A stretch of 43,223 nt of DNA from DAIOFH01 sp036745875 (GCA_036745875.1 DAIOFH010000018.1:1-43223); one strand, 5' to 3'; counted from the stretch's first letter, positions 1 through 8,684 are shown. Notes: generated from the sequence alone by a model not told the origin. Numbers and translations are program-made.

Positions 1-2
1 TT

Positions 3-335
3 GCCGGCTATGCCTATGTCGAACACTTCGCCATCAACCCGGAACTGCGGGGGAAATCCCTCGGCTCGAAAAGCCTGGAGGCCTTTTGCGCGATGCACGA
101 TCTGGTGATACTTGAGATCGACCCGCCGATCGATCCTGTCGCCGTCCGGCGGGAAGTTTTTTATCAAAAACTCGGTTTCCACTCCAACCCGTATCCACAC
201 AGGCACCCCCCGTACCGTCCAGGAGTCACACCACACGAACTCGTGGTGATGAGCCATGCTCGCGCGGTCACCCGGGAAGAATACGGACAATTCGCCGACG
301 ACCTCGCTAATATAGTCATGGCGGACGTGCGGTAA
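3..335 (+). CDS. GNAT-family N-acetyltransferase, 3' part only
   Basis: The reading frame is open from the first bases of the window, so the gene begins upstream and only about 110 C-terminal residues are visible. The segment HFAINPELRGKSLGSKSLE is the beta-4/acetyl-CoA pyrophosphate-binding region of GNAT enzymes (R-G-x-S-L-G-S-K, a variant of Q/R-x-x-G-x-G/A), followed by the alpha-3 helix. FYQKLGF is the usual beta-6 motif, and the protein ends soon after it, as GNAT proteins do. These enzymes move an acetyl group from acetyl-CoA to an amine; the substrate cannot be told. It is convergent with the next gene, with only 9 bp between stops. The family assignment is good, the specificity unknown. 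Confidence 0.75.
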   Translation, partial: AGYAYVEHFAINPELRGKSLGSKSLEAFCAMHDLVILEIDPPIDPVAVRREVFYQKLGFHSNPYPHRHPPYRPGVTPHELVVMSHARAVTREEYGQFADDLANIVMADVR

Positions 336-344
336 GGGGGCGCC

Positions 345-794
345 TTAATAGAAGATGCTCAGTGTTTCGTTGCGTTCGACCAGCACCGATTCCTGGTTCA
401 TGGAGGTTTTCATTTCTTCGATCACCGCCGCCAGTTGCTGCTCGGTCGTTTCGAGGAAGTCGTAAATCAGGGTTTTTTCACTGAACTGCTGCCCGGTGTC
501 GGAAAGCCAGAATCCTTCCGCCTCGCGGACCGTAAATCCCCTTACATGTTTCGCGGCAACGGCGTTCAGCTTGGATTTTGCTTCTTCGGAAGAAAACAGG
601 GGCCTGGCTTCGTCCTTGTCGTTCAGGCCGACATACACGGTCCATTTGACCGACCGGAAAAGAGGTTGGCCGCTGATGCGGTTGTGTCCGCCACTTCTGT
701 CCGTCGGGGTGAATGATCCGCCCGCGAACAGCGCTATGAAGACGACATTTATGACAAGCAGAAGCAAAACGGCGTATTTGTATGGCTTGGTCAT
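345..794 (-). CDS. Small membrane-anchored protein, weak DUF3574 resemblance
   Basis: A 149-residue protein with one N-terminal hydrophobic helix (about residues 8-26) after a short basic start, so either an uncleaved signal anchor or a signal peptide; the rest (about 120 residues) would lie outside the cytoplasm. The soluble part has the order TVYVGLN, GFTVREAEGFW, SEKTLIYDF and QESVLVER, which resembles the small DUF3574 family by eye; this is a weak memory-based match. The start is supported by an AAGGA Shine-Dalgarno about nine bases upstream. It is transcribed alone, convergent with the acetyltransferase and divergent from the BlaI-like gene. Function unknown. Confidence 0.6.
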   Translation of the reverse strand: MTKPYKYAVLLLLVINVVFIALFAGGSFTPTDRSGGHNRISGQPLFRSVKWTVYVGLNDKDEARPLFSSEEAKSKLNAVAAKHVRGFTVREAEGFWLSDTGQQFSEKTLIYDFLETTEQQLAAVIEEMKTSMNQESVLVERNETLSIFY

Positions 795-881
795 TGAGGT
801 TCGTCCTTATTCCTGCCGGATGCATTTCTCTACAATAATCCTGTGGTCGAATATTGGCAAATAACTTATGCCTTTTCCTTG

Positions 882-891
882 TACTGCAGTA
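882..891. promoter_or_regulatory. 10-bp palindrome upstream of blaI-like gene
   Basis: The sequence TACTGCAGTA is a perfect 10-bp palindrome in the intergenic region between the membrane-anchored protein and the BlaI-like gene, about 120 bp upstream of the latter. BlaI/MecI operators carry TAC..A/T..GTA half-sites, so an operator is possible, but a 10-bp palindrome can occur by chance. Confidence 0.2.
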
Positions 892-1008
892 GGATTTTGC
901 TTATTATTAAAATGCTCCAAGTTCCGAAAAATGCCTTCGCGGTTTTCTTTGTGCCTGTAATCCGGTTTTTTGCCATAATTAAGCAAACCATTGTTTGGAA
1001 TTGAGATA

Positions 1009-1404
1009 ATGCCCAAAAAAGTTCGAATCACCGAGGCGGAATGGCCAATTATGGAGGTGTTATGGGAATGCCAAACCGCAACCGCGGCGGAGATTGTCGA
1101 AGCCGTCTCGCGCAGCCGCGACGTCTCCATGCGCACCATAAAGGCGCAGATACGGAGCCTGGTCGCCAAGAAAAAAGTTTCCTACTCCGTTGACAAAAAC
1201 GACTTCCGGATCTACCACTACAAGGCCGTGATAACCCGCGAGCAGGGAATGGAAGAAAAAAACCATTCCATCCTGAACCTGGTCTACGGCGGCAAAACCA
1301 GCAGCCTTTTGACGCATTTCCTCAACAATTCCGACCTGGAAAACAACGAGATCGACGACCTATTGGCACTGCTGAAGAAAAAGAAAGCCGAAAATAACGG
1401 CTGA
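1009..1404 (+). CDS. BlaI/MecI/CopY-family transcriptional repressor
   Basis: A 131-residue protein with the family layout: an N-terminal winged helix-turn-helix (ITEAEWPIMEVLWE, then the recognition helix around SMRTIKAQIRSL and the wing near VSYSVDKNDFRIYHY), and a C-terminal dimerisation helix region of about 55 residues. Such repressors bind palindromic operators and are removed by cleavage by a BlaR1/MecR1 protease. The frame extends 18 bases further to a TTG, but the ATG at 1009 matches family N-termini and has GGAA about eight bases upstream. The neighbouring M56 protease gene is the expected partner, although it is convergent (25 bp between stops) instead of co-transcribed. The two genes therefore need separate promoters. 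A second paralogue lies at 28127. Confidence 0.85.
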   Translation: MPKKVRITEAEWPIMEVLWECQTATAAEIVEAVSRSRDVSMRTIKAQIRSLVAKKKVSYSVDKNDFRIYHYKAVITREQGMEEKNHSILNLVYGGKTSSLLTHFLNNSDLENNEIDDLLALLKKKKAENNG

Positions 1405-1429
1405 ACGCATCAATATCGCCTGCAATCCG

Positions 1430-2527
1430 TTATTCCACGACAACCGAATAACCCCTGGAAATCACCTTCGAGCGGGTAAAATTACCGATCACTCCCTGCC
1501 GCGAGTACAGGTAATGCTCCCGCACCACCACCCCGTCCTCGGATTCCATGGTCACCGTTTCGCCTGTCCGGGGATAGACGTTCAAGTCCTCGGTCGACAA
1601 CGCGATGGCAAGAATCGCGACAAAGGCGAATATGACCAGGCATCGCTTGGCCAGAAGCCTGTCCTCCGTCGCCGGCATACATGACGGATTGCCGAAAATA
1701 TACCTGAAACGCCTCGCGGTGTCCTTGTATGTAGAGGAAAAATTCAGGGCCGGCGCATCTTCCCTTTTGGCTGCGATGAACTTGGCGACCAGGTCGACAT
1801 ACGCGGTGGTTGTGACGCCGAGCCTCAGGACCGCCTTGTCGCAGGCGATTTCAACATGGTTTTTAAACCGCCCAAGCGCATGGAAAAATACCGGGTTGAA
1901 CCAGAAAAATGCGACCAGGCAGTCCGCCGCAAGGCATTTGAGGGAGTCCTTGCTTTGTATATGGGTCAGTTCGTGGAGATACAGCGCCTGGCGTTCCGCC
2001 GCGTCGCAGCTGTCGTAAAAATCCGGCGGCACGAAGATGTGGGCGTTCCATAACGCCCAGGACGAAACCGAACCGAAGGCCGGCGAATAGAGGACCCTGA
2101 CCCGTCGCCGCAGCCCGGACCGCCGGAGCGCGTCCTCGAAAGCCGGATCAGGCTCAGCTTCCGAACAATACCGGGCGGCATAGAAAAGCGCCAGCATGTT
2201 TTTGCCTGTGCGAAGCAGGCACAGAGCCGCGCCGCCGAGCCAGATAGCAAGGATGACCGTGTGCTGGATGTGGGTTGCCCCCGGCCCGGAGGAAAAGACC
2301 GGCATAACCAGCCAGCGCAATACGGAGCGCAGGAAAAGTTCCCATTGGGTGAACATGAGAATGGCGGAAAGCGCCGCAACCAGCGGGATGCAGGCCGGGG
2401 ACGGAGTAACCTTCCATCGCGCCGGGATAAACGAGGCGGTGAGGAGCGCGGCAAGGTACAACAGCAGGAATGTGCATGAAAAAACAAGGATATGGTCAAA
2501 CCCGACAAGAAGAATCGCCTTCGGCAT
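1430..2527 (-). CDS. BlaR1/MecR1-like M56 zinc metalloprotease without penicillin-sensor domain
   Basis: About 365 residues with several N-terminal membrane helices, the gluzincin motif HELTH in YLHELTHIQSKDSL, and the downstream zinc-ligand glutamate in VEIACDKAVL. This is the signature of peptidase family M56, the antirepressor domain of BlaR1/MecR1. Full-length BlaR1 has nearly 600 residues because a penicillin-binding sensor follows the protease. Here the protease is followed only by one more membrane helix and an extracytoplasmic tail of about 55 residues. The signal sensed is therefore probably not a beta-lactam. The start at 2527 (MPKAILLV) is chosen because the membrane region begins there; an in-frame ATG at 2584 is possible. 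It is expected to inactivate the adjacent BlaI-like repressor. Confidence 0.8.
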   Translation of the reverse strand: MPKAILLVGFDHILVFSCTFLLLYLAALLTASFIPARWKVTPSPACIPLVAALSAILMFTQWELFLRSVLRWLVMPVFSSGPGATHIQHTVILAIWLGGAALCLLRTGKNMLALFYAARYCSEAEPDPAFEDALRRSGLRRRVRVLYSPAFGSVSSWALWNAHIFVPPDFYDSCDAAERQALYLHELTHIQSKDSLKCLAADCLVAFFWFNPVFFHALGRFKNHVEIACDKAVLRLGVTTTAYVDLVAKFIAAKREDAPALNFSSTYKDTARRFRYIFGNPSCMPATEDRLLAKRCLVIFAFVAILAIALSTEDLNVYPRTGETVTMESEDGVVVREHYLYSRQGVIGNFTRSKVISRGYSVVVE

Positions 2528-2634
2528 GTTTTTATCCGTATGGCGAAAGCGTTGAAATAATATCCACCCGACGTTTCGGATCATACGGTGGTTTGCGGAA
2601 AAACGCAAGCCGCGGCAGGGACTGCAAAACACTT

Positions 2635-2656
2635 ATAGATTATAAATGTAGTCTAT
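2635..2656. promoter_or_regulatory. Candidate BlaI-type operator upstream of the M56 protease gene
   Basis: A 22-bp imperfect palindrome with two half-sites reading ATAGACTACAT and ATAGATTATAA (the latter on the opposite strand). The TACA..TATA core resembles the TACA/TGTA half-sites of BlaI/MecI operators. It lies about 110 bp upstream of the chosen protease start and could allow the BlaI-like protein to repress the protease gene. Prediction from pattern only. Confidence 0.4.
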
Positions 2657-2698
2657 AGTGTAATCGCAGGATAATCTTCCGGCGGGGCGACCATTGGC

Positions 2699-2747
2699 AC
2701 GGGAATCAAATTGCAGACGGGAAGTGAGGGAGTGGGATTCCCGTCTG
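2699..2747 (+). promoter_or_regulatory. Two mutually exclusive hairpins in the leader of the amino-acid permease
   Basis: CAGACGGGAA at 2714-2723 pairs perfectly with TTCCCGTCTG at 2738-2747, while ACGGGAATC at 2699-2707 pairs perfectly with GATTCCCGT at 2736-2744. The two 3' arms overlap, so only one stem can form. Such an arrangement is typical of attenuators or switches. It lies 150-200 bp upstream of the permease start. No U-run follows directly, so the mechanism, if any, is unclear. Confidence 0.4.
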
Positions 2748-2900
2748 TTTGCCGAACCCGATTCCATGCGATGCCGTCCCGCCAATTTTGCCATTCCATC
2801 CCGGCTTTTTCTTTTTTTCTTTTCACACGTCCGATTTTCCATTATTTTTCGGAGCTGGCTGTGTGTTTGAAAAATAAAAGCGCTAAAAGGAGGGGGAGGA

Positions 2901-4385
2901 ATGGAACAGGAAAAACCGGCAATACTGAAACGCGCCTTCGGCATGCGCGAAGCGGTGACCATAACCGTCGGCACCGTCATCGGCGTCGGCCTTTTCACGG
3001 TCGGCTCCAACGTCGTCGGCGAAATGGGAGCCTCCGTCATCATCGCGACCTTTGTCGCCATGATCGTAAGTATCTACCCCGGAAGACTCTATGCCGAAAT
3101 GGGCGCGGCGCTTCCCTATGCCGGCGGGACGTATAAGTACGCCTCTCTTGGCCTCGGCAAACCGTTCGGCATGCTGGCCGGCTGGAATTTCATCATCTCT
3201 CTTGTCGCCGTCACCAGTGGTGAAGCGTTCGCATTCAGCTTCTACATTAAAACGGCATTCCGCGCCTTCGGCTATGAACTGCCGCTCAGTGACGTCGTCA
3301 TCGCCACCCTGGTCGTCCTTCTGTTCATCTACACCAACGTCAAAGGCGTCGAAATGACCGGGCGCCTCCAGAACGGGCTGATGTTTTTCTTCTGGGGCGT
3401 GGCGATAATCTGGTTCATCCTGATGATCCCCAACGTCAACCTGGGGCATTTTGTTCAGCTGCCCGAATTCATGCAGTTCTCGGTCGGCAGCTTTATCGGG
3501 CAGGTCGCACTGATCTGGTGGTGTTTTGCCGGCTTCGAGACCTGTTGCGCCATGGGTGAGGAGATCAAGTATCCGCAGTACAACATCCCCCGCGCCCTGT
3601 TCCTCGCGCCGGTGATCGTCTTTGTCGTGAACGCCTTCTTCCAGTGGTTCCTCGTGGGGATTGTGCCGACAGACCAATTGCCCGCCATTGCCGCGGCGGA
3701 AGCGCCCTATGCGGAGGCGATGATGATAGCCGGCGTCCTCGGATTCCCGCTGTTCATGCTTTCCATCGGCATCGCCATTGGCGGCGATTTTTCTACCCTC
3801 AATGCCAGCGTTGCTGTACCGCCACGCTATCTTTTCACAATGGCCAGGGACGGTTCGATGCCCAGGCTGTTTGCGAAAGTCCACCCCAAATACCAGACTC
3901 CATGGGTCGCCATCGTCGTTCTCGGCTTGCTGTCCATCATTCTCAATGCCACCAATTCCATAATTTACATTGCTTCGCTGAGCCTTTTCGCCGACTTGTT
4001 CTACTATGTCATCGGCATCATCGCCTCGCTGGGGTTGCGCATCAGACATCCCGGACTGAAGCGCCCGTACAAAGCGCCGCTGATCGAAATCGGCGCACCG
4101 CTGAGCGCCATTATTTACATCATTATGATGACGGAGCTTGACCGGGAGGCGTTCTGGACCGGCGTGATCTGGTGTGTCCTTGGCCTGGTAATCTATTTCA
4201 TCTGCCGTCATACCTACAAAGATTCGGGTGATGACGTCCTTACCGACAAGATCATGGAAGAACACGTTCCGAGCCCTACGGAAAAGGCGGCTATGGACCG
4301 CGAATACGGCATATGGCGTACCGTCGTGTGGATCGCTTTTGCCGTCGTCGTGTGCTTGTATCTGTTGCCGTATATTGTCGGGTAG
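2901..4385 (+). CDS. APC-family amino-acid permease
   Basis: 494 residues, the usual length of APC-superfamily transporters, with about 12-13 membrane helices along the whole chain. The first helix carries the glycine-rich unwound segment GTVIGVGLFTVGS (about residues 24-36) that binds the substrate backbone in LeuT-fold carriers. The next helices contain YPGRLYAEMGAALPYAGGTY, a hallmark of the family. It would import an amino acid or related amine by proton coupling or exchange at the inner membrane; the substrate is not readable. The start has a very strong Shine-Dalgarno (AAGGAGGGGGAGG region at 2886-2899). A methyltransferase gene follows 21 bp downstream and is probably co-transcribed. 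The upstream leader contains competing hairpins (2699-2747). Confidence 0.88.
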   Translation: MEQEKPAILKRAFGMREAVTITVGTVIGVGLFTVGSNVVGEMGASVIIATFVAMIVSIYPGRLYAEMGAALPYAGGTYKYASLGLGKPFGMLAGWNFIISLVAVTSGEAFAFSFYIKTAFRAFGYELPLSDVVIATLVVLLFIYTNVKGVEMTGRLQNGLMFFFWGVAIIWFILMIPNVNLGHFVQLPEFMQFSVGSFIGQVALIWWCFAGFETCCAMGEEIKYPQYNIPRALFLAPVIVFVVNAFFQWFLVGIVPTDQLPAIAAAEAPYAEAMMIAGVLGFPLFMLSIGIAIGGDFSTLNASVAVPPRYLFTMARDGSMPRLFAKVHPKYQTPWVAIVVLGLLSIILNATNSIIYIASLSLFADLFYYVIGIIASLGLRIRHPGLKRPYKAPLIEIGAPLSAIIYIIMMTELDREAFWTGVIWCVLGLVIYFICRHTYKDSGDDVLTDKIMEEHVPSPTEKAAMDREYGIWRTVVWIAFAVVVCLYLLPYIVG

Positions 4386-4406
4386 CAAAGAAGGCAGCGT
4401 GCGTCT

Positions 4407-5042
4407 ATGACAGCTAATCCCTTTGAACAATCCGCAAGTCAATACGACCAATGGTTCGATACGGAAAAGGGCCAATTCCTTTTTGCAAAGGAGTTGGCCT
4501 GCCTGCGCAAAGTCATGGGAGCAACAGAGGGACGGTGGCTGGAGGTCGGGGTCGGTCCAGGACGTTTTGCCGAAAGCCTAGGGTTTGCCTGCGGAATCGA
4601 CGTTTCACCGGCGATGGTGGAACTTTCCCGCTGCCGGGGAATAGACGCGCGACTGGCTTCCGGAGACGACATTCCCTTTGGCGACGGGGAATTCGACGGT
4701 GTCGCGCTGATCTGCACGCTGTGCTTTTTGCCTTCTCCTGCGGGCGTGTTCCGCGAATGCAGGAGGGTGCTCAAGAAAACCGGGACATTGATTCTCGCTT
4801 ACATCCCGGCTGACAGCCCCTACGGCGTCTATAATGCCATGAGGGGAAAGCAGGAACATTCCTATTATTCACAAGCGCATTTTTACACCTCAGCTGCGGT
4901 GGTCACCATGGCGAAAAACTGCGGCTTTATTTTTGCTGAACAGTCCGGTTGCATTCTTCCGGAAGTTTCCTTGACCGGCAATGAGGAAGTAAAAACGCAG
5001 GAAAGCTTCGTGGCTGCCCGCTTTTCCTGCACCCCCCTGTGA
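4407..5042 (+). CDS. Class I SAM-dependent methyltransferase
   Basis: 211 residues with motif I LEVGVGPGRFAESL near residue 46 (the SAM-binding glycine loop), an acidic residue at the end of beta-2 (GIDVSPAMV), and the motif around FDGVALICTLCFLPSP followed by VLKKTGTLILAYIP, which is the beta-4/beta-5 core of Methyltransf_11 type enzymes. The substrate is unknown; small-molecule methylation is most likely. It follows the permease gene by 21 bp on the same strand and ends four bases before the convergent reductase gene. The ribosome site is weak (GAAGG about 12 bases upstream), consistent with translation coupled to the permease. Confidence 0.8.
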   Translation: MTANPFEQSASQYDQWFDTEKGQFLFAKELACLRKVMGATEGRWLEVGVGPGRFAESLGFACGIDVSPAMVELSRCRGIDARLASGDDIPFGDGEFDGVALICTLCFLPSPAGVFRECRRVLKKTGTLILAYIPADSPYGVYNAMRGKQEHSYYSQAHFYTSAAVVTMAKNCGFIFAEQSGCILPEVSLTGNEEVKTQESFVAARFSCTPL

Positions 5043-5046
5043 ATTT

Positions 5047-5682
5047 TTACTCAGAGACCACGGTAAAGCGCGCATTGACATGCTTGGCGTTCTCGGCCTC
5101 GTCCACCATGGCTATTGCGTAGTCGGCATAGCTTATTTTGCTTTCGCCTTTGGCATTGACCAATAATTCTTCGCCTCCGGCTATGTATTTTCCTGTCCGC
5201 GCACCGTCAGCGGCAAAATCCGCGGCGGGGCTGAGGTAGGTCCACTTCACGTCGCTTCTTTTCTTGAGCTGGTCGAAAGCCTTGCCCATGGCGGTCGCGA
5301 GCGGTTTGAATGAAGGAGGAAAATCACTGGTATCCATGAGGCGCTTGGTGTGCTGAGGGTCGACGAACAGGCTGCCCGCGCCACCGACAACCAGGAGGCG
5401 GTTCGGTTTTCCGCTCAGCATGTCGGCCAGATATTTCAATGATGTCTGGTGTTGGTCCAGGGTCTCCGGCTTCCAGAAACCAAGCGCGTCTATGATGACG
5501 TCATTGTCCTTGATATCATCGTAGGTGAGGGAGAAAAGGTCTTTCTCCAATACATTGACGCCCTTTTCCGTTATCTTCGACTTATCATGCACTATCGCCG
5601 TCACGTCGTGTCCCCGGCTTGCAGCTTCCCGTAGAATTTGACCACCCGATTTCCCTGAAGCGCCGATGATCGCAATTTTCAT
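5047..5682 (-). CDS. NAD(P)-binding (atypical SDR / NmrA-like) oxidoreductase
   Basis: 211 residues beginning with the dinucleotide-binding motif MKIAIIGASGKSGGQILREA (G-x-x-G-x-x-G), typical of atypical short-chain reductases of the NAD(P)H-binding family (YwnB/YhfK type). LLVVGGAGSLFVDP and the absence of a clear Y-x-x-x-K pair fit this group, which includes flavin reductases, epimerase-like proteins and NADPH sensors. The frame runs upstream another 54 codons, but AGGAG eight bases before the ATG at 5682 and the fold boundary fix the start. A copy of the ~90 bp palindromic element begins only 18 bp upstream of this ATG. Substrate unknown. Confidence 0.8.
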   Translation of the reverse strand: MKIAIIGASGKSGGQILREAASRGHDVTAIVHDKSKITEKGVNVLEKDLFSLTYDDIKDNDVIIDALGFWKPETLDQHQTSLKYLADMLSGKPNRLLVVGGAGSLFVDPQHTKRLMDTSDFPPSFKPLATAMGKAFDQLKKRSDVKWTYLSPAADFAADGARTGKYIAGGEELLVNAKGESKISYADYAIAMVDEAENAKHVNARFTVVSE

Positions 5683-5700
5683 TTTTCCGCTCCTATTGCG

Positions 5701-5789
5701 TTTTAAATCGTATGTGACCCTTCCTTGTCGCTTTTCGGCATATTCCAGTTGTGCCGAAAAACACAGCAAGGGGCGGATACCATTTAAAA
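5701..5789. repeat. ~90 bp palindromic intergenic element, copy A
   Basis: The element is bounded by TTTTAAAT (5701-5708) and ATTTAAAA (5782-5789), a terminal inverted repeat. Inside, CCTTG pairs with CAAGG and TTTTCGGCA with TGCCGAAAA around an 11-base loop. It aligns nearly without gaps to 20168-20257, including the flanking TATTGC before the left end. It lies directly upstream of the start of the NAD(P)-binding reductase. It may be a small non-autonomous mobile element, a REP-like repeat or a structured leader. Confidence 0.65.
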
Positions 5790-5925
5790 GCACTGATGAG
5801 AATACCCGTCCCGGTTCACCCATTGGTAGTATACTGTCATTCACATCGATTGTGGACTTTTATTTTGCATTGCTTTTATTGTAAACGACAATATGAAGTC
5901 ATGTATATGACCGGAAAGGAATAGG

Positions 5926-7335
5926 TTGGACAGCCAGCGATTCAATCTTACCCAAGGGGATATCACCGGAAAACTCCTGATGATATCCGTCCCGATAATC
6001 GGAACACAGCTCATGCTCATGGGCTATGGCCTCGTGGACATGTTCCTGCTGGGACGGGTCGGCTCCTTCGCCGTCGCCGCTTCGGGGGCGGCTGGCATGT
6101 ACATGTGGCTTGGCGGCGGCATCATGCTGGTCGGGCGGATGGGCGCGGAAATTGGCGTCGCCCAGTCGAAGGGAAAACGAGACAACGCGGAAGCCATACG
6201 CTATTCGCATAACTCTCTTTTTCTCGCCGCGGTACTTGCGGCAGTTTTCACAATAGCCTGCGTATTCTTCGCCGGGCCGCTGATCGCTTTCCTGAATATC
6301 CAGGAGGAACATGTCAGCACTGCCGCCCGTGATTACCTCGCCATTGTCGGGCTGGGCATCCCGGCGATATTCATCGCTTCCGCCATCTCCGGAATTTTTA
6401 CCGGGGCGGGAAATTCCCGCGCGCCTTTTGCCATCAACGCCTTCGGCTTGGTGCTGAATGCCGTTCTCGATCCGATATTTATTTTCACCCTGGGAATGGG
6501 CGTACGTGGCGCTGCCGTCGCAACCACCCTTTCGCAGATGCTCGCCTGTTTCCTTTCTCTGTATTGGCTCTTGGCCAAAAAAGACCGGCCTCTGGACGGG
6601 CTGCGCCTGCTGGTGAAGCCATGCGTACGCCATATCAAACAGATTCTCCGTTGGACCGTCCCGGTCAGTGTGGAAAACATACTGTTTACTTTTTTTGCCA
6701 TGATAGTCGCGCGGCAAATCGCCGCCTTCGGGGCCGACGCCATCACCGTTTACCGCGTCGGCAGCCAGGCGGAATCGCTGTGCTGGCTGATCTGCCTCGG
6801 CTTCTCCTCAGGCATCACCGCGTTTGTCGGGCAGAATTTCGGCGCTGGCAGGTGGACACGCATTTGGCAGGGATTCCGCATCGCGCTTGCCATGATCTTC
6901 ACCTGGGGAGTTCTTGTCACCGTCCTCTTCTTCACCTGCGGCCGTTGGCTTACCGGGCTGTTCGTTCCTGAGGAACATATTATCGAGATGGGCGGCACCT
7001 ATCTCAGGATATTGGCGTTTTGCCAGGTATTTTTCTGCCTGGAGTCGATCGCCGGCGGCGCGTTCAGGGGGATGGGGCGGACGACCCCGCCATCCATAGC
7101 AAGCGTCGTGTCCAACGCGCTGCGCATTCCCATCGTACATGTGCTGACCGGCACGGAACTCGGTTTGAGCGGGGTCTGGTGGGGTATTATGCTTACAGCA
7201 ACCCTCCGTGGCCTGTGGGTGTTTGTCTGGTTCCTGCTCTATGCCCGGAACAAGCCGAAACATGACGCCCATACCGGCGACAGCATCCGCACCACAGCCT
7301 CAAGCGCGGTGCCGAGCGTACGGATCCTTCCTTGA
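5926..7335 (+). CDS. MATE-family multidrug/cation efflux transporter
   Basis: 469 residues with about 12 membrane helices in two homologous halves, the standard MATE size. The N-terminus FNLTQGDITGKLLMISVPII followed by a helix containing GLVDMFLLGRVG is diagnostic of the NorM/DinF-like branch common in anaerobes. It exports organic cations or drugs in exchange for sodium ions or protons. The start is a TTG with a good Shine-Dalgarno (GGAAAGGA at 5913-5920); no better-placed ATG is present. It is convergent with the following MFS gene with ten bases between stops. Confidence 0.88.
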   Translation: MDSQRFNLTQGDITGKLLMISVPIIGTQLMLMGYGLVDMFLLGRVGSFAVAASGAAGMYMWLGGGIMLVGRMGAEIGVAQSKGKRDNAEAIRYSHNSLFLAAVLAAVFTIACVFFAGPLIAFLNIQEEHVSTAARDYLAIVGLGIPAIFIASAISGIFTGAGNSRAPFAINAFGLVLNAVLDPIFIFTLGMGVRGAAVATTLSQMLACFLSLYWLLAKKDRPLDGLRLLVKPCVRHIKQILRWTVPVSVENILFTFFAMIVARQIAAFGADAITVYRVGSQAESLCWLICLGFSSGITAFVGQNFGAGRWTRIWQGFRIALAMIFTWGVLVTVLFFTCGRWLTGLFVPEEHIIEMGGTYLRILAFCQVFFCLESIAGGAFRGMGRTTPPSIASVVSNALRIPIVHVLTGTELGLSGVWWGIMLTATLRGLWVFVWFLLYARNKPKHDAHTGDSIRTTASSAVPSVRILP

Positions 7336-7345
7336 CGGGCTAGAG

Positions 7346-8659
7346 TTACTCCAGAGGTTTTTTGGGCGAAAGGATTCTCATGGACAGGGGCGATATCTGG
7401 CCGGGGTCGCTGGCCCTGGACAAGGAAAACCCCGCCCAGGCGGCCAGGGCGAAGCAAAAGCAATATGCCGGTAGAAATGCGACAAGGTAGGTACGGCCAA
7501 CTGGCCATCCCGCGGATTCGCCCATTTCGATCAATGAACCGCAGAGAACCTGGAACAGCCCGCCGCTGATAAAACAGGTGCATGCCATGACCCCGCTCGC
7601 GACGCTGGCGAGGCGGGAGCCAAGGACATTGCGGGCGGCGGCGTAGATGATGGCGTTTGGGGCGTTTATCGCCATGCCGAGAATCAGGGCGATGACGATG
7701 CACAGCGCCAGGCCTAGGCTTGGGCCGATTACCAGCAAGGGCAGCATCGCTGCGAGTCCCACCACTCCGGCGGCTCCAAGAGCGGCACGGTATGAATGCA
7801 GTATCTTGTCGCACACAAACGACAGAAGCGGGTTACCGATTATAAAACCGAAAGAAAACATCGACACAACCAGCCCCGCGTCTGCATTGGAAAGCCTGTG
7901 CACATCGATGAAGTAGGGGATTGCCCAAAGGCCGGCAAACGAGAGATAGATCCCCGACATTCCGGCAAACCAAAACGATAGTCTCCAGAAATCCCAATGT
8001 TTGACGATCTTTTTCAGCCCTTCACGCATCATTCCGAGGGTCACGGCAGTGCGCGGCGCAGGGACGACGCCGATTTCGGCTTCTGCCTCGGCCGAGGGCC
8101 AGTCGCGGACAGAAGCGTATATTATTATCGCGTAAGCGAGTGTTATGGCCGCGATCAGGAGAAAGGTCACCCGCCAACCGTAACCGGCGTTGAACAGACT
8201 GAGAGGCCAGGCGCCGATAAGCGCCCCCATTCCTCCTACCGAGAAAAAGACCGCGCACAGGCCGGAATAGCGTTCGGCCCGATACCAACGCGAAAAGAGG
8301 GTGAGGGACGAGGTCAGTACGACCGCCGTGCCAAGGCCGGTCAATGCCCTGCCGACGCAGGCCATCGGGAACGACGATGCCCCGGCGGTGATGAAGCCGC
8401 CGGCGCTTGCGACCGCAAACAGGATGGCGAGGGTGCGGCGTGGACCGAAAAAAGCGGATACCATGCCGGAGACCAGCATGCTTGCCGCATAGGCATAGAG
8501 AAAGGAGGAGCCGAGGAACCCAAGTTGTTGCGGCGACAAATTCAACTCCGCCATGACATCTTTGGCCACCACGCTCATGATGAGGCCTTGCAGCGACGGC
8601 AACATGTAGATAAGCGCGAGGAGGGCGAAAAGGTAGGATTGGTAGTTTTTGGTCTTCAT
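7346..8659 (-). CDS. MFS transporter
   Basis: About 437 residues with 12 predicted membrane helices. The loop 2-3 region FFGPRRTLAILFAVASAGG is a variant of the MFS signature (G-x-x-x-D-R-x-G-R-R), and RALTGLGTAVV in helix 4 is also typical. Similarity is to the organic anion / sugar-phosphate-like antiporter group, but the substrate is not evident. The start at 8659 (MKTKNYQSY) is placed where the first helix begins; a longer frame to 8734 exists. A perfect 10-bp inverted repeat lies 25 bp upstream of the chosen start. The gene appears to be transcribed alone. Confidence 0.85.
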   Translation of the reverse strand: MKTKNYQSYLFALLALIYMLPSLQGLIMSVVAKDVMAELNLSPQQLGFLGSSFLYAYAASMLVSGMVSAFFGPRRTLAILFAVASAGGFITAGASSFPMACVGRALTGLGTAVVLTSSLTLFSRWYRAERYSGLCAVFFSVGGMGALIGAWPLSLFNAGYGWRVTFLLIAAITLAYAIIIYASVRDWPSAEAEAEIGVVPAPRTAVTLGMMREGLKKIVKHWDFWRLSFWFAGMSGIYLSFAGLWAIPYFIDVHRLSNADAGLVVSMFSFGFIIGNPLLSFVCDKILHSYRAALGAAGVVGLAAMLPLLVIGPSLGLALCIVIALILGMAINAPNAIIYAAARNVLGSRLASVASGVMACTCFISGGLFQVLCGSLIEMGESAGWPVGRTYLVAFLPAYCFCFALAAWAGFSLSRASDPGQISPLSMRILSPKKPLE

Positions 8660-8684
8660 AATGAGTATATGGCAATCATAAGAC

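Noticed and set aside
2883..4475. 530-codon open frame on the minus strand, antisense to the amino-acid permease
   Set aside because: Mirror frame of a GC-rich gene: composition is low-complexity (many H, D, E, G, R), no family motifs, and the plus-strand permease has strong motifs and a perfect ribosome site.
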